A stretch of DNA of 64,000 nt, taken from NCBI GenBank assembly GCA_040772005.1, contig JAXGYZ010000006.1, forward strand, positions 62,001 to 126,000, given 5' to 3'. Every line of letters begins with the position of its first letter. Position 1 is the first letter of the stretch. The notes under the pieces are model-generated. The model was not told the DNA's origin. It made no database searches and saw nothing but the letters and a program-made list of their open reading frames with translations. This DNA is from MWBF01 sp040772005 (GTDB lineage Bacteria > Chloroflexota > Anaerolineae > CG2-30-64-16). The translations under genes were made by a program, and so were the position numbers. Below, in pieces: positions 54,942 to 63,998 of the stretch.

Positions 54942-56033
54942 TTAGCGACAGTCGTCACAAGCACATCGAAACCCAATGTACACATTCGGATCAGAGCGCC
55001 GTTCCGCGACTTCATGAGGATATTCAGGCCTGTATATGCCCAATCGAAAATAAGTTGTAGCCATATCCTGATAGTCCACCCACGACCCACCTCGTACCAC
55101 TTTAGTCGCATCGCTTGTTCTGGACATGGCGTTGTGCGGATTCCTGACCGGCGCAGATCTATAGTAAGTCGCCAGATACCAGTCGTCCACCCACTCCCAT
55201 ACGTTGCCCGCCATATCATATGCGCCAAATGGGCTGACTCCAGCCTTGTAACTGCCCACGGGCGTTGTATTCCCGACACTTTCGTCCGTATTTGACTTCT
55301 CGGGATCCCAAACATTGCCCCAAGGCCAGATGAGGCCCTCTGTTCCCCGTGCCGCCTTTTCCCACTCAGCCTCGGTTGGCAGCCGCTTACCGACGAACCT
55401 GCAGTATTCACTGGCATCATACCAGGATATCCCTACAACGGGATGCCTATCATAACCACTTCGATAGCGACCGTTTTCCCAGTGATCTGGTACCCTGCGA
55501 TCGTCCTGCACAACGAATTCCTGATATTGCTCATTGGTTACCTCAAAAAGATCGATCCAATAACTATCCAGGTAAACTCTCCTGGCGGGACGCTGATCTG
55601 ACTCTCCCTGGTCCTCACCCATTATGAAATCTCCAGCCGCAACAAAAGCCATGTCGCTAGATGGTAGATTGTCAGGATTCCGAACCAACAAAATCAACAA
55701 TGAAGACACAATCGCAACTGTTGTCAGCGCTACGATGACAAACACTCGCTTCGTGTTGCGACCAAGGGGTTTGTATTGAGCCGGCTGGGGAGCTGAGGGG
55801 AGTTCGATATCGATTTCTGGCCGCTCGCGTTTGATGCCGTTGAGCAGTTCGCCGATCATGTTGCGTGTTTCGCAGTAGCGAATCAGTTCCCTTGCCTTGT
55901 CATCCTTGGTGTTACCAGGCAGATTATCGTAATCAATGCCGAGATCAAAGACCAGACTGCGCAGTTCACCCTCGTTGAAATGTCCATTGATCAGCTCCCG
56001 AATCCGGGAGCGAAACGATAGTTGGTCATTCAT
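54942..56033 (-). CDS. Effector-associated domain - TM - FGE/SUMF1 protein
   Basis: A 363-residue protein with three parts. Residues 8-75 (RELINGHFNEGELRSLVFDL, DNLPGNTKDDKARELIRYC) match the helical effector-associated domain 7 (EAD7-like) used in NTP-dependent conflict and signalling systems. Residues about 97-117 form one TM helix. Residues 128-363 are a formylglycine-generating-enzyme (SUMF1) domain: FIMGEDQGE, NEQYQEFV, RLPTEAEWEKAARG, NVWEWVDDWY, VVRGGSW and GFRCACDDCR. No sulfatase gene is nearby, so a binding or effector role is likelier than sulfatase maturation. ATG 56033 is chosen; TTG 56051 is the alternative. The gene is visibly less GC-rich than its surroundings. Confidence 0.85.
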   Translation of the reverse strand: MNDQLSFRSRIRELINGHFNEGELRSLVFDLGIDYDNLPGNTKDDKARELIRYCETRNMIGELLNGIKRERPEIDIELPSAPQPAQYKPLGRNTKRVFVIVALTTVAIVSSLLILLVRNPDNLPSSDMAFVAAGDFIMGEDQGESDQRPARRVYLDSYWIDLFEVTNEQYQEFVVQDDRRVPDHWENGRYRSGYDRHPVVGISWYDASEYCRFVGKRLPTEAEWEKAARGTEGLIWPWGNVWDPEKSNTDESVGNTTPVGSYKAGVSPFGAYDMAGNVWEWVDDWYLATYYRSAPVRNPHNAMSRTSDATKVVRGGSWVDYQDMATTYFRLGIYRPEYPHEVAERRSDPNVYIGFRCACDDCR

Positions 56034-56161
56034 GGCTGTACGATCCGCCAAAGCTCAATCTCGTCCAAGCTGGTGGCATCGGTGGTGCGCTGATAGAGGG
56101 TGATCGCGCGCAACAACGTGATGGTTGCCTCGCCACCACGCGCGTCAATTATACCATACAT
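56030..56161 (-). CDS. Small upstream ORF coupled to the EAD/FGE gene
   Basis: A 43-codon frame (MYGIIDARGGEATITLLRAI, ending WRIVQP) whose TGA overlaps the ATG of the EAD/FGE gene (ATGA). It follows an in-frame stop and lacks a clear ribosome-binding site. A TGGTATAAT extended -10 (56148-56156, minus) lies inside its first codons. If that promoter is used, the frame would be only partly transcribed. It may be a real small partner, a remnant of a longer gene, or chance. Confidence 0.35.
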   Translation of the reverse strand: MYGIIDARGGEATITLLRAITLYQRTTDATSLDEIELWRIVQP

Positions 56162-56299
56162 CACAGTGGCGCAAGTTCACGCGAAGCCACTTCACCAGCC
56201 TCGAGTCGCGGGATTATCAGGTCAGGCTGGCTGCCGGCGCACCAAGTGCAGCGCCAGGCTGCGGCTCGGCGGTCCGCTTGGTACAGGTCGCGGGCGCGA

Positions 56300-57802
56300 T
56301 CAGAGATCGCGCGAGGGCGGCTTCCTCCGGCCGTGGGTCACATCGGCGCTGGCGCGCGGCGCGCGCGGCGCGGGCGGCGGGTCGAAGCGCGGCGGCGCGG
56401 ACCGCGGCGCGGTGCGCGGGGGCGGAGTGCGCACCGGCGCGCGCTTGCGCCGCGTCAGCAGCCAGAACAGCGGCACGGCCAGCAGCGGCAGCAACAAGAG
56501 CGGCCACCACGGCAGCTCCGCGCGCGGGGCGGGCGCGGCAGGCACGACCGGGACAGGCGTCTCGGTAGGCGTCGGCGCCGGCGTCAGCGTGGCGGTCGGT
56601 TCTTCGACCACAGCCACCGGCGCAATGTACTCGTAATGCACGCTGGCCGCCGCAGACAATGCGGGCGAGCTGTCGGCAAACGTGATATCTGCCGAATAGT
56701 CGAAATCGGCATCCGCCTGCGCCGTCCCGACCAGCCGCCAGATGACCGACTGCGCGCCCCCGTTGACCGGCACGGTCGGCACCGGCTTGGTCAGCGTCTC
56801 GCCTGCCGCCAGTTCCAGGCCCGGCGGGAGCGCCAGCCGCACTTCGCCCCCGGTGAAGTCCGCATCGGACAGGTTCGAGACCCACAGCGTGGCCGCAAAC
56901 TCCGGGGCCTCGCTGGTGATGTTGACCGGCGCATCGAACCAGGCCGAGCCGCCGCCCGTCCCGGCCAGCCCGTAGTAGGTCACCCAGGTGGTCGATGCGC
57001 CGGGCGCCAGCTCGACCGGGAACCAGTAGATGGCGACGGCGCTGTCTCCGACGGCCATGCCGTCCGTGATGGCGTAGTCCCACACGCTGTCCTTGATCTG
57101 CGGCCAGCGAGCGATGACGAAGCGGTCGGGCGTCGTCGCGCCGAAGCCGGTCAGGATGCCCTGCCCCTTAAGGCTGGCCGGGCTGTAATCGCGCGCCTCG
57201 AAGGCCTTCCAGTAAGCCGGCATCTCCTCGCGGCCATACTCCCGCTCCACGTCGAAGTTGCCCGTGCCGGGCACGAAGAACGGCGCGCGATCGTTGCCGC
57301 CGATCATCGTATCCAGCATCACGCGAATGCCGACCTGCGCCGCGCTGCTTCCCTCGTTCACCGCGGTCACTGCGATCCTGACCGTGTCATCGCGGTCCGT
57401 GTACGGGTTGAGCGCAGGCATGAGCTCCTGGGTGATGGCGATGCCCTCGACGGTCCAGTGCAGGGTCGCCTTGTCCGGGCCAACCTCGGGCCGCGCTCCG
57501 CTCCGGCGCAGCAGCGGGGCATCCACCTGCGTGCCGCCGCGGATGACCCGCACGGAGGCAAAAGAGGTGAACCCGCCGCCGCCGTGGCCGAACATCAGCC
57601 GCTTCTGGTCGTCGTCCGGCGTGCCCGGATCCCCCGCGACCGAACCGATGGTGAACTGGTTGAACGCGCTGACATCCACCTCGATAGCCGCGTTGCCGAA
57701 GGTGTCCCGCTCCGGGGTGAACTGGCGCGCAAACGCCGGCGCTGCGGGCAGCAGTGCAACAAGCAGCGCCAGGCCCAGGATGAAGTAGCGAGCCTGTTTC
57801 AC
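56300..57802 (-). CDS. Exported single-pass membrane protein with beta-sandwich domains
   Basis: A 500-residue protein I do not recognise. The signal peptide (ARYFILGLALLVALLPAAPA) is followed by about 370 extracytoplasmic residues rich in beta strands (AIEVDVSAFNQFTIGSVAGD; VWDYAITDGMAVGDSAVAIY; LWVSNLSDADFTGGEVRLAL). A Thr/Pro linker (TATLTPAPTPTETPVPVV), one TM helix (LPWWPLLLLPLLAVPLFWLL) and an Arg/Pro-rich cytoplasmic tail complete it. GTG 57802 is chosen because GGAG lies eight bases upstream; ATG 57826, overlapping the previous gene, is the alternative. It could link the cytoplasmic proteins encoded upstream to the cell surface. Confidence 0.7.
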   Translation of the reverse strand: MKQARYFILGLALLVALLPAAPAFARQFTPERDTFGNAAIEVDVSAFNQFTIGSVAGDPGTPDDDQKRLMFGHGGGGFTSFASVRVIRGGTQVDAPLLRRSGARPEVGPDKATLHWTVEGIAITQELMPALNPYTDRDDTVRIAVTAVNEGSSAAQVGIRVMLDTMIGGNDRAPFFVPGTGNFDVEREYGREEMPAYWKAFEARDYSPASLKGQGILTGFGATTPDRFVIARWPQIKDSVWDYAITDGMAVGDSAVAIYWFPVELAPGASTTWVTYYGLAGTGGGSAWFDAPVNITSEAPEFAATLWVSNLSDADFTGGEVRLALPPGLELAAGETLTKPVPTVPVNGGAQSVIWRLVGTAQADADFDYSADITFADSSPALSAAASVHYEYIAPVAVVEEPTATLTPAPTPTETPVPVVPAAPAPRAELPWWPLLLLPLLAVPLFWLLTRRKRAPVRTPPPRTAPRSAPPRFDPPPAPRAPRASADVTHGRRKPPSRDL

Positions 57803-57815
57803 GATATGCTCCGTA

Positions 57816-60800
57816 TCAGCCTGCATCCCCGTCTTCGGGCGCAACCGGCGTGACATTGCTGCCCCAGTCATCGAAATCGAACGGCAGGGGCGGCAGGTCC
57901 GGCTCCGGTTCCTCGACCGGCGCGGCAAGCGGCTTGCCATTCGTGCGCCTGGGCAACGCTGCGTCCGCAACAGGTTCCGTGGTCGCCTTCGCCGGAGACT
58001 CCTCGCCGTTCTTACGGGCGGAAAGCGGCTCGACAGGCGGCGCAGGCACGACGGGCGACCGGCTGTGACCGTTCGACGGCGGCCCGTCGGCTGGACGGCC
58101 GTTCGGCCGATCCGCGCCCGGCTGTGCCTGGCCGTTCGAACGCCCTTCGGATGCCTCAGCCGGATGGCCGTTGTGCGGGGCAGCAGGTGCGGCCGGCTGC
58201 GGCGGGACAGCGCGGTGCCCGGCGTCATGCGCAGGTGGGAAGAGGTCCTGCCCCTGACCCAGCCGGGCCCAGGCGGCCGCGGCCCGCGCCTTGACCTGCG
58301 TCAGTTGCTTGCGCAGGGGTTCATCCTCCGGCCCGTCGAGCAGCCGCAAGGAGAGCCCGACCTGCGCCAACTGGACGATCAGCTCGCGCAGCTCGTCCGG
58401 CGCCGGATTCAGGTCCAGGCGGATGTCCGTCTCCGTGACGATCGCGGCCAGGCGGGAGCGTGTGGCCGCCCGCACCTGCGCCGTCACGACACCTGCGAGA
58501 GCGGCCAGTTCCGTCCACAGCACCGCGGCGCGGCGGGTCGGGTCAACCAGGTCGGCCTGCGCCAGCGCGGCCTCCGCCGCCTCGTGCTGACCGGCCAGCC
58601 CGGCCGCGCGGGCCTGCTCGGCCAGCGGCTGCAACCGCTCCGCGAGCGCGTGCAGGCCGGCCAATTCCAGCCGCAGATCGGCTGCGCTTTCAAGCAGCGG
58701 CGCGACCTCCGGGTCATGGCCGATGTCGCCGGCAGCCCCGGCAAACGAAGCCGGCAGCTCCCGCTCGATGCGAGCCAGCTCGGCCAGCCCCGCAGCATAC
58801 GCACCTTCCCCGCGCAACCGCGTCGCGCGCTCCAGCCGCCGCCGGAGGACAGCGGCCGCGCGTTCCGCCATCTGCGGCCGCGTGCGGGCGTACAGCTCGC
58901 GCACGTGCGCGTCCATGGGATGCGTCGCCACCGCGCGCTCCGCGCGGACAAATGCCGGAAGGTCACGGCCGAGGGCCATCTGCGCCTCGATGTAGGCGAC
59001 GTCCGCGCTGCGACAGGTCAGCCGCCACCAGATGCGGAGCGGCCCGGGCAGGCAGACCTTCAGCAGCGCCGAATCGGCCCCGGCCAGCAGCGCATGGTAG
59101 AGCGCCTCCCCTTCCGCGCGCGCCTCCTCCTCCCACAATTCTTCTTCGAGCAGCAGCAGCGCGTTCAGCGCCTGGCGCGCGTCCGCGGGCAGATTGCCCT
59201 CCGCCGCGGCCAGCAATTCCAACGCCAGGCGGCACGCCCGCCGCGCCTCGTCGGGCCGGTCTTCCGCCCGGTGGCGGCGGCCTTCGACCGTGAGTTCCTG
59301 CGCACGGGCCACCAGGGAGAGCCGCGTTTCCAGCCAGCGCACGCGGCGGCTCAGCTCGGGCGCGGCCGCGCTGTAGGCTGTTGCCTCTGACAGCGAAGCT
59401 GCCGCGGCCGGCAGCTCGCCCGCGGCGAAGTGGGCCTCTGCGGCCGCAAGACAGGCCGCCGCGCGCTGGTGGGCCGCCCCCACGGACGCTCGACGCAGCA
59501 CCGTGCGAACTGCGGCCAGCACCGGGTCGCTCGAGTCGCCCTGGAGCAGCGGGAGGGCATCGACGGCCTGGCCGGCGCGCACCCGCTCGCCCACCTGGCG
59601 CAGCAGCGCAACCCGCTCGGCCAGGTCCTCGACGCGCGCGTGCAGTTCCTCCCACGCGGGGGACATCGGACGGGCCGGCGGGTCGCCTAGTTCCGCCTGC
59701 GCCCCGTCCAGCGCAGCCTGCAGCTCACTCCAGGCAACCCGGCCCAGGTCACCATCGCGGGCCACCGCATACGCGGCCTCTGCCCGCGCGAGATATGCCT
59801 CCGCACGCGCCATGCGGGTCTCGACCTGCCCGGCGACGGCGCTGTAGCGCCTGGCCCGCTTCACGAGCTCACGGGCGGGCAGGTCGCCAAGCTGCTCGAC
59901 CGCCTGGCCCAGCTCGCGCGCCGCACCGGCCCAGTCACCGGCCTCGCGCAACGCCTCGGCACGGGCTATCTGTGGCTCGACGGCAGCCAGCCGGCCATGC
60001 CGGTCACGCGCCTGGCGCAGCATCTCGGCCACCCGCGCAGCAAGGGAGGACGTTTCGTCGAATGCGTCACCGGCGCGGTTGTCTGCGCGTGCCAGCAGCG
60101 CCACAATCTGTCCATAGCCGGCAGCCGTCGGGGCGGGGCTGCGCTCCAGCTCGGCCAGCAGCCGCGTCGCCTCAGCCAGGGCAGCCTGCAGGTCGCGCCG
60201 CGCCGCGATGCCCGCCGCCATGCGCGCGGCCTGGGCCTGCAGGGCATCCGGCGCGTCCGGGATCGATCCAATCTGCTCGCAGTAGTCCGCGGCCAGCGCT
60301 TCATCGCCCGCCGCGAGCGCATCATTCGCGGCCACGAGAAGGGTGTCGACCAGTTGGTTGACCACACCCGGCGCGCCGGTCCAGCGCTCGTACGCGCTGC
60401 GCAACAAGGCGAGACGTTCCGCAACATCTCCCGCGTGCCCGGCCTGGGCCGCCAGCTTCTTCGCCTCGCGCTGCGCGCGCTCTGCCTCCCGCAGGCCTGA
60501 CGCGGCCTGCTCACGCAGCCCATCGGGACTCTTCTCCGCGTGATTCAGGGCATTGCGAAAGCACTCACGCGCGCGACCGGCGTCGCGCTCATCCAGGGCC
60601 TGCCGGCCCTCGAAGAGCAGCAGCCGCGCCTGTTCCAGGTCGGCCACCGTGCCGCGCACTTCGGCCAGCATCGTATCGACGACCGCGACCATCTCCCCGA
60701 AATCGCGCTGGCGAACCTCCCGGGCCTGGGTGAGGCGCGTACGAGCGGCGTCCCACTCGCGACGGCTGGCTTCCCAGCGGCCCGCAGCGGCGTCCCGCTC

Positions 60801-61808
60801 GCCTTGGGCGGCGAACGAGGCGACGGCATACAGCGCCTCGGCCTCCATCCGCTCCAGGCTGGCGGTCGGGTGGTGGTCGAAGACGCTCAACGCTGCATCG
60901 AACGCGGCGACCGCTGCCGCGAAGGTCTCAACGGCCGGATCAAACCGGTGGTTGGCAACGGCCCGGCGGCCGGCGGACACCTGGTTGCGGCCATGATCCA
61001 TGTGCGCCTTGAGCCAGAGCGCCTGCCAGTCGGGGTTGTGCGGGTACTCGTCGCGCAGATGCGCGAGCATCGCAACCGCATCGTCCAGCCGCGCCTCGGC
61101 CAGCCGCTCCTGCACCGCCTTGAGTCGTTCCTGCATCCGGCCCCAGGCGGCGTGGCTGCGTTCGTGAAGCCGCGCGATGTCATCGCGCTTCGGGAACTGG
61201 CGGTGCAGCGCCTCGGCCAGCTCGGTCGCGGTCTGGTAGTCCTGGCGCTCGAACGCAGCCAGGGCAAACTGCACGCGTTCGTTCACATCCCGCTCGGCCC
61301 ACAGCCGCTCGCGCGCCGCGCGCAGCTTGCCGCCCAGGCTCTCCCAGCCCCGCGCGCCGAGTTCCTGCAATCCGTTATCGAGGGCTTGCAGTGCGGCATC
61401 GAACTTGCGCTGACCGGCCAATCCCTCCGCACGCTCCAGCGTCTGGTCGGCCATGCGCTTCAGCTCGCGGCCCTCCTGGGCCTGGCTGCGCAGCCCGTCA
61501 ATCTCGCCGTGATACTTGAGGATGTGGCGCATCGCGCCGCGCGTCTGCGCGCGGTTCAGCGCGGCCAGCGCGTCGCTGAACTGGTGTGCGGCCAGCGCCT
61601 GGCGCGCGCCGCCGATGGTCTCGGCCAGCTCGAGATCGGTCTTCTGCTGCTCCAGCGCATCCACCAGCCCCTGCGAGGCAGCCGCATGGTCGGGCCGCGC
61701 GGCCAGGATCGCCTCGAAGCTCGCGATGGCCTCCTCCCAGCGATAACGGCTGAACAGCGCCTCAGCCTCAGCCAGCCTGGCTTTAAGTTCGTTCTCGTTC
61801 ATCTTCAT
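57816..61808 (-). CDS. Giant helical-repeat (TPR-like) cytoplasmic protein
   Basis: A 1330-residue, Ala/Arg/Glu/Leu-rich protein. Residues 1-60 are clear TPR units (RLAEAEALFSRYRWEEAIAS, FEAILAARPDHAAA). Most of the rest, to about 1170, is irregular TPR or coiled-coil-like helical repeats (RAEAYLARAEAAYAVARDGD and similar). The last about 150 residues are a low-complexity Asn/Gly/Pro/Ala tail ending in an acidic PLPFDFDDWG motif. There is no signal peptide or TM. It is probably a scaffold. The start ATG 61808 lies within the end of the propeller gene (26-base overlap); ATG 61802 is possible. Confidence 0.8.
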   Translation of the reverse strand: MKMNENELKARLAEAEALFSRYRWEEAIASFEAILAARPDHAAASQGLVDALEQQKTDLELAETIGGARQALAAHQFSDALAALNRAQTRGAMRHILKYHGEIDGLRSQAQEGRELKRMADQTLERAEGLAGQRKFDAALQALDNGLQELGARGWESLGGKLRAARERLWAERDVNERVQFALAAFERQDYQTATELAEALHRQFPKRDDIARLHERSHAAWGRMQERLKAVQERLAEARLDDAVAMLAHLRDEYPHNPDWQALWLKAHMDHGRNQVSAGRRAVANHRFDPAVETFAAAVAAFDAALSVFDHHPTASLERMEAEALYAVASFAAQGERDAAAGRWEASRREWDAARTRLTQAREVRQRDFGEMVAVVDTMLAEVRGTVADLEQARLLLFEGRQALDERDAGRARECFRNALNHAEKSPDGLREQAASGLREAERAQREAKKLAAQAGHAGDVAERLALLRSAYERWTGAPGVVNQLVDTLLVAANDALAAGDEALAADYCEQIGSIPDAPDALQAQAARMAAGIAARRDLQAALAEATRLLAELERSPAPTAAGYGQIVALLARADNRAGDAFDETSSLAARVAEMLRQARDRHGRLAAVEPQIARAEALREAGDWAGAARELGQAVEQLGDLPARELVKRARRYSAVAGQVETRMARAEAYLARAEAAYAVARDGDLGRVAWSELQAALDGAQAELGDPPARPMSPAWEELHARVEDLAERVALLRQVGERVRAGQAVDALPLLQGDSSDPVLAAVRTVLRRASVGAAHQRAAACLAAAEAHFAAGELPAAAASLSEATAYSAAAPELSRRVRWLETRLSLVARAQELTVEGRRHRAEDRPDEARRACRLALELLAAAEGNLPADARQALNALLLLEEELWEEEARAEGEALYHALLAGADSALLKVCLPGPLRIWWRLTCRSADVAYIEAQMALGRDLPAFVRAERAVATHPMDAHVRELYARTRPQMAERAAAVLRRRLERATRLRGEGAYAAGLAELARIERELPASFAGAAGDIGHDPEVAPLLESAADLRLELAGLHALAERLQPLAEQARAAGLAGQHEAAEAALAQADLVDPTRRAAVLWTELAALAGVVTAQVRAATRSRLAAIVTETDIRLDLNPAPDELRELIVQLAQVGLSLRLLDGPEDEPLRKQLTQVKARAAAAWARLGQGQDLFPPAHDAGHRAVPPQPAAPAAPHNGHPAEASEGRSNGQAQPGADRPNGRPADGPPSNGHSRSPVVPAPPVEPLSARKNGEESPAKATTEPVADAALPRRTNGKPLAAPVEEPEPDLPPLPFDFDDWGSNVTPVAPEDGDAG

Positions 61809-62793
61809 GGTGCATACTAGCCTTCCGGCGGTCCAGGTACGCAAGCTGGCCGTTGGCCAGACCTGCCACCAGCACGCCGTCTGCAGCCGGCAGATTCATG
61901 CCGGCCACACTCAGAACCGTTGAGTAGTACAACAAGTCGTATTCCGCCAGCCGGTCGCCCGTCGGCCCGTGGAGCAGCCACACGCGACCTGCATTCGTCC
62001 CCGCAATGAGCCACCCGGAGGCGGCGTCCACCGCCAGGGCTGTAACCATCTCGCCCGGTGCGCACGTGACCGACCACATGGCTACGCGCAGTCCGGAATC
62101 ATAGCCCACGATGCGACAGCCGCGCTGCGTCGCATGGACCGCAGCCACGCCGGACGCCGATGCCAGCGCAACGACCTGGCTCACCGGCTCGACGGGCGCA
62201 TGCTCGGCCACGACCTGCCCGCTCGCCGCATCGAGCGCCACCAGCCGGCAGGCAGCATCGTTGGCTCGCCACGCTGCCGCCAGGCAACCGGCGTACAGGA
62301 CGGCGGCATCTGCGCTGAACGCCACGGACCAGGTCCGCCCGCCCGGCGACTCATCATCCCCTGCGTCGCAGCGCCAACGCAGCTCGCCATTCCTGTCGAG
62401 CACCGTCAGCCCTGCACCCAGGTGGCCGAGGGCGACCAGGCCGCTGTCCGCCAGCGCCAGGGCGTACAGGTCGTTGTCCGCGACCCGGAGCGTCTCCGGC
62501 GTCCAGGTGACATCGCCGTCCGCATCCCCGTGCAGCGGGTCGAGGCGGTGCAGCCGGCCCGTGCGCTCCAGTGCGAACGCCCGGCCCTCTGCGCCGCAGG
62601 CGACAGCGACAGCATTGAAGGGGCGGACCGCATGCGCGCCGCCGAGCCGGAAGCGGATGCGTCCATGCGTATCCAGCAGGCGCAAATCACACTCAGAGCC
62701 AGCCCATACCTCGCCCGCGTCCGCCAGCGCGACGGCATGCACGGCGGAGCCGACACGGAAGAACCGGCGCAGGCGAAAATCACGTTCTGGCAT
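61783..62793 (-). CDS. WD40/PQQ-like beta-propeller protein
   Basis: A 336-residue cytoplasmic protein with about six to seven propeller blades, seen as recurrent segments: AVHAVALADAGEVWAGSECD, DLYALALADSGLVALGHLGA, TWSVAFSADAAVLYAG, MVTALAVDAASGWLIAGTNA and GRVWLLHGPTGDRLAEYDLL. There is no signal peptide. ATG 62793 begins MPERDFRLRRFFRVGS; an ATG five codons earlier (62808) is the alternative. Overlap with the TPR gene implies co-translation and a likely physical complex. Confidence 0.75.
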   Translation of the reverse strand: MPERDFRLRRFFRVGSAVHAVALADAGEVWAGSECDLRLLDTHGRIRFRLGGAHAVRPFNAVAVACGAEGRAFALERTGRLHRLDPLHGDADGDVTWTPETLRVADNDLYALALADSGLVALGHLGAGLTVLDRNGELRWRCDAGDDESPGGRTWSVAFSADAAVLYAGCLAAAWRANDAACRLVALDAASGQVVAEHAPVEPVSQVVALASASGVAAVHATQRGCRIVGYDSGLRVAMWSVTCAPGEMVTALAVDAASGWLIAGTNAGRVWLLHGPTGDRLAEYDLLYYSTVLSVAGMNLPAADGVLVAGLANGQLAYLDRRKASMHHEDERERT

Positions 62794-62802
62794 GGCTAAT
62801 GA

Positions 62803-62901
62803 CCTCACCCCCCGGCCCCCTCTCCTGAAAGCTGGGCGAGCTTGGGCGAACCTTCGGTTCGCCGCCTCGCACTTTCAGGAGAGGGGGAGAAGGGGGTGAG
62901 G
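62803..62901. repeat. CCTCACCCC...GGGGTGAGG palindromic element
   Basis: Outer arms CCTCACCCCCCGGCCCCCTC and the complementary GAGGGGGAGAAGGGGGTGAGG flank an inner perfect hairpin, GGGCGAACC-TT-CGGTTCGCC. It fills the gap between the propeller gene and the next gene, with no room for a separate promoter outside it. Confidence 0.85.
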
Positions 62902-62903
62902 CG

Positions 62904-63998
62904 CTACCGCCCCCGCCGGACCAACTGGTTTAGCGAGTTCATCTCCTCGGACAGGATCAGGTGCATCACCGTGCCGAGGTCGATCACCTGCGGGTCGGGA
63001 TTCTGCTTGAAGCTGGCAACCCGGCCCGTGATGTACGATCGGATGCAATCGAGGCGCCGGTCTGCGTTGCGCATGCGCCGGGCCTCCGGATCGCCGTCCT
63101 CCGGGCCGAGCGCGACCGTGGCCTCGTTGATGGCCCGGTACAGGTCCGCAACCTTCAGCGTGAAGGGCCGCTCGATGCCGGCCAGCGGCACGGCGCGGCG
63201 TGCAAGCTCCGCCTGCACGCGCGCAACCAGGTCCGAGTTGAACCCGGGCGGCTCAGTCATCTTCAGGGCCAGATTCTGCAGCGCATTGACGTGCAGCAGC
63301 GCGGTGCGCGCTTCGGGCGGCAGGCTCATGAAGGTCGGGGTGAGCTCGCGCACGATGCGGCTCTGGCTGAGCGGCATGCGCCGCGCGCCGTTCGCCCCCA
63401 GGCGCAGCCACAGCTCGGTGGTTTCCTGCCCCGTCGCGGCATCGAAGAACGCATCCTCGTAGATCAGCCCGTAGGCCGCGGCCAGGGTGAACGCGCGCAC
63501 CTTGTCGGGGTCGCCCATCGCCACGACCAGTTCCGGCGCCAGCATGCGCTGCTGGTTCTCGGTCTCGCCCAGGGTCGGAATCTGCTGCTCCAGCTCGGTC
63601 GCGTACTGCTCCTCGGGAAAGACGTGCATGCTCTCCCGGCCCCGGTTGACCTTGCTGCGATATTCCGGCTCACAATGAACGAACGGCTCGACCGCGCCGA
63701 GGGTGATGCCCCGGCTGATTTCGACGATGGTGCAGGCGACGACGCTCTCCGCCGAGGCATCCACATTGAAACCCTGGTTGCGCAGCGTCTCGCGGGTGTC
63801 GCTGAGGAACTGCCGCGCCGCGTCGTCCCGCGCGCCCTCGATGCTGAACGAGACGTAGCGCTCGATGAACGGCGCCAGCTCGTTGCGCGCCGGGTTATAG
63901 CGCAGGAACGGCTCCTCCACCTGGAGCGCGCGATTGGTAAACTCGGCGTGGTTGGCGAACTCCGCGGCCAGCCGCTCCGCGACCGTCACGTTGTTGCG
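62904..63998 (-). CDS. Large protein, C-terminal part (possibly tubulin-like family), runs off the window
   Basis: The frame stays open to the window edge. A GTG at 63989 is available, but the sequence before and after it (RNNVTVAERLAAEFANHAEF) looks internal, so I treat this as the last about 365 residues of a longer protein. It is soluble and mostly helical, with blocks such as FVHCEPEYRSKVNRGRESMH, LAPELVVAMGDPDKVRAFTL and AAYGLIYEDAFF. The style recalls the C-terminal region of large Chloroflexota 'tubulin-like domain' proteins, but the diagnostic GTPase part would lie outside the window. It heads the co-directional propeller/TPR/membrane-protein cluster. Confidence 0.55.
   Translation of the reverse strand, partial: RNNVTVAERLAAEFANHAEFTNRALQVEEPFLRYNPARNELAPFIERYVSFSIEGARDDAARQFLSDTRETLRNQGFNVDASAESVVACTIVEISRGITLGAVEPFVHCEPEYRSKVNRGRESMHVFPEEQYATELEQQIPTLGETENQQRMLAPELVVAMGDPDKVRAFTLAAAYGLIYEDAFFDAATGQETTELWLRLGANGARRMPLSQSRIVRELTPTFMSLPPEARTALLHVNALQNLALKMTEPPGFNSDLVARVQAELARRAVPLAGIERPFTLKVADLYRAINEATVALGPEDGDPEARRMRNADRRLDCIRSYITGRVASFKQNPDPQVIDLGTVMHLILSEEMNSLNQLVRRGR

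Noticed and set aside
54942..56033. Sulfatase-activating formylglycine-generating enzyme
   Set aside because: The FGE domain is present, but it is fused to an EAD-like domain and TM segment, and no sulfatase gene lies in the window. The fold is commonly reused for other roles.
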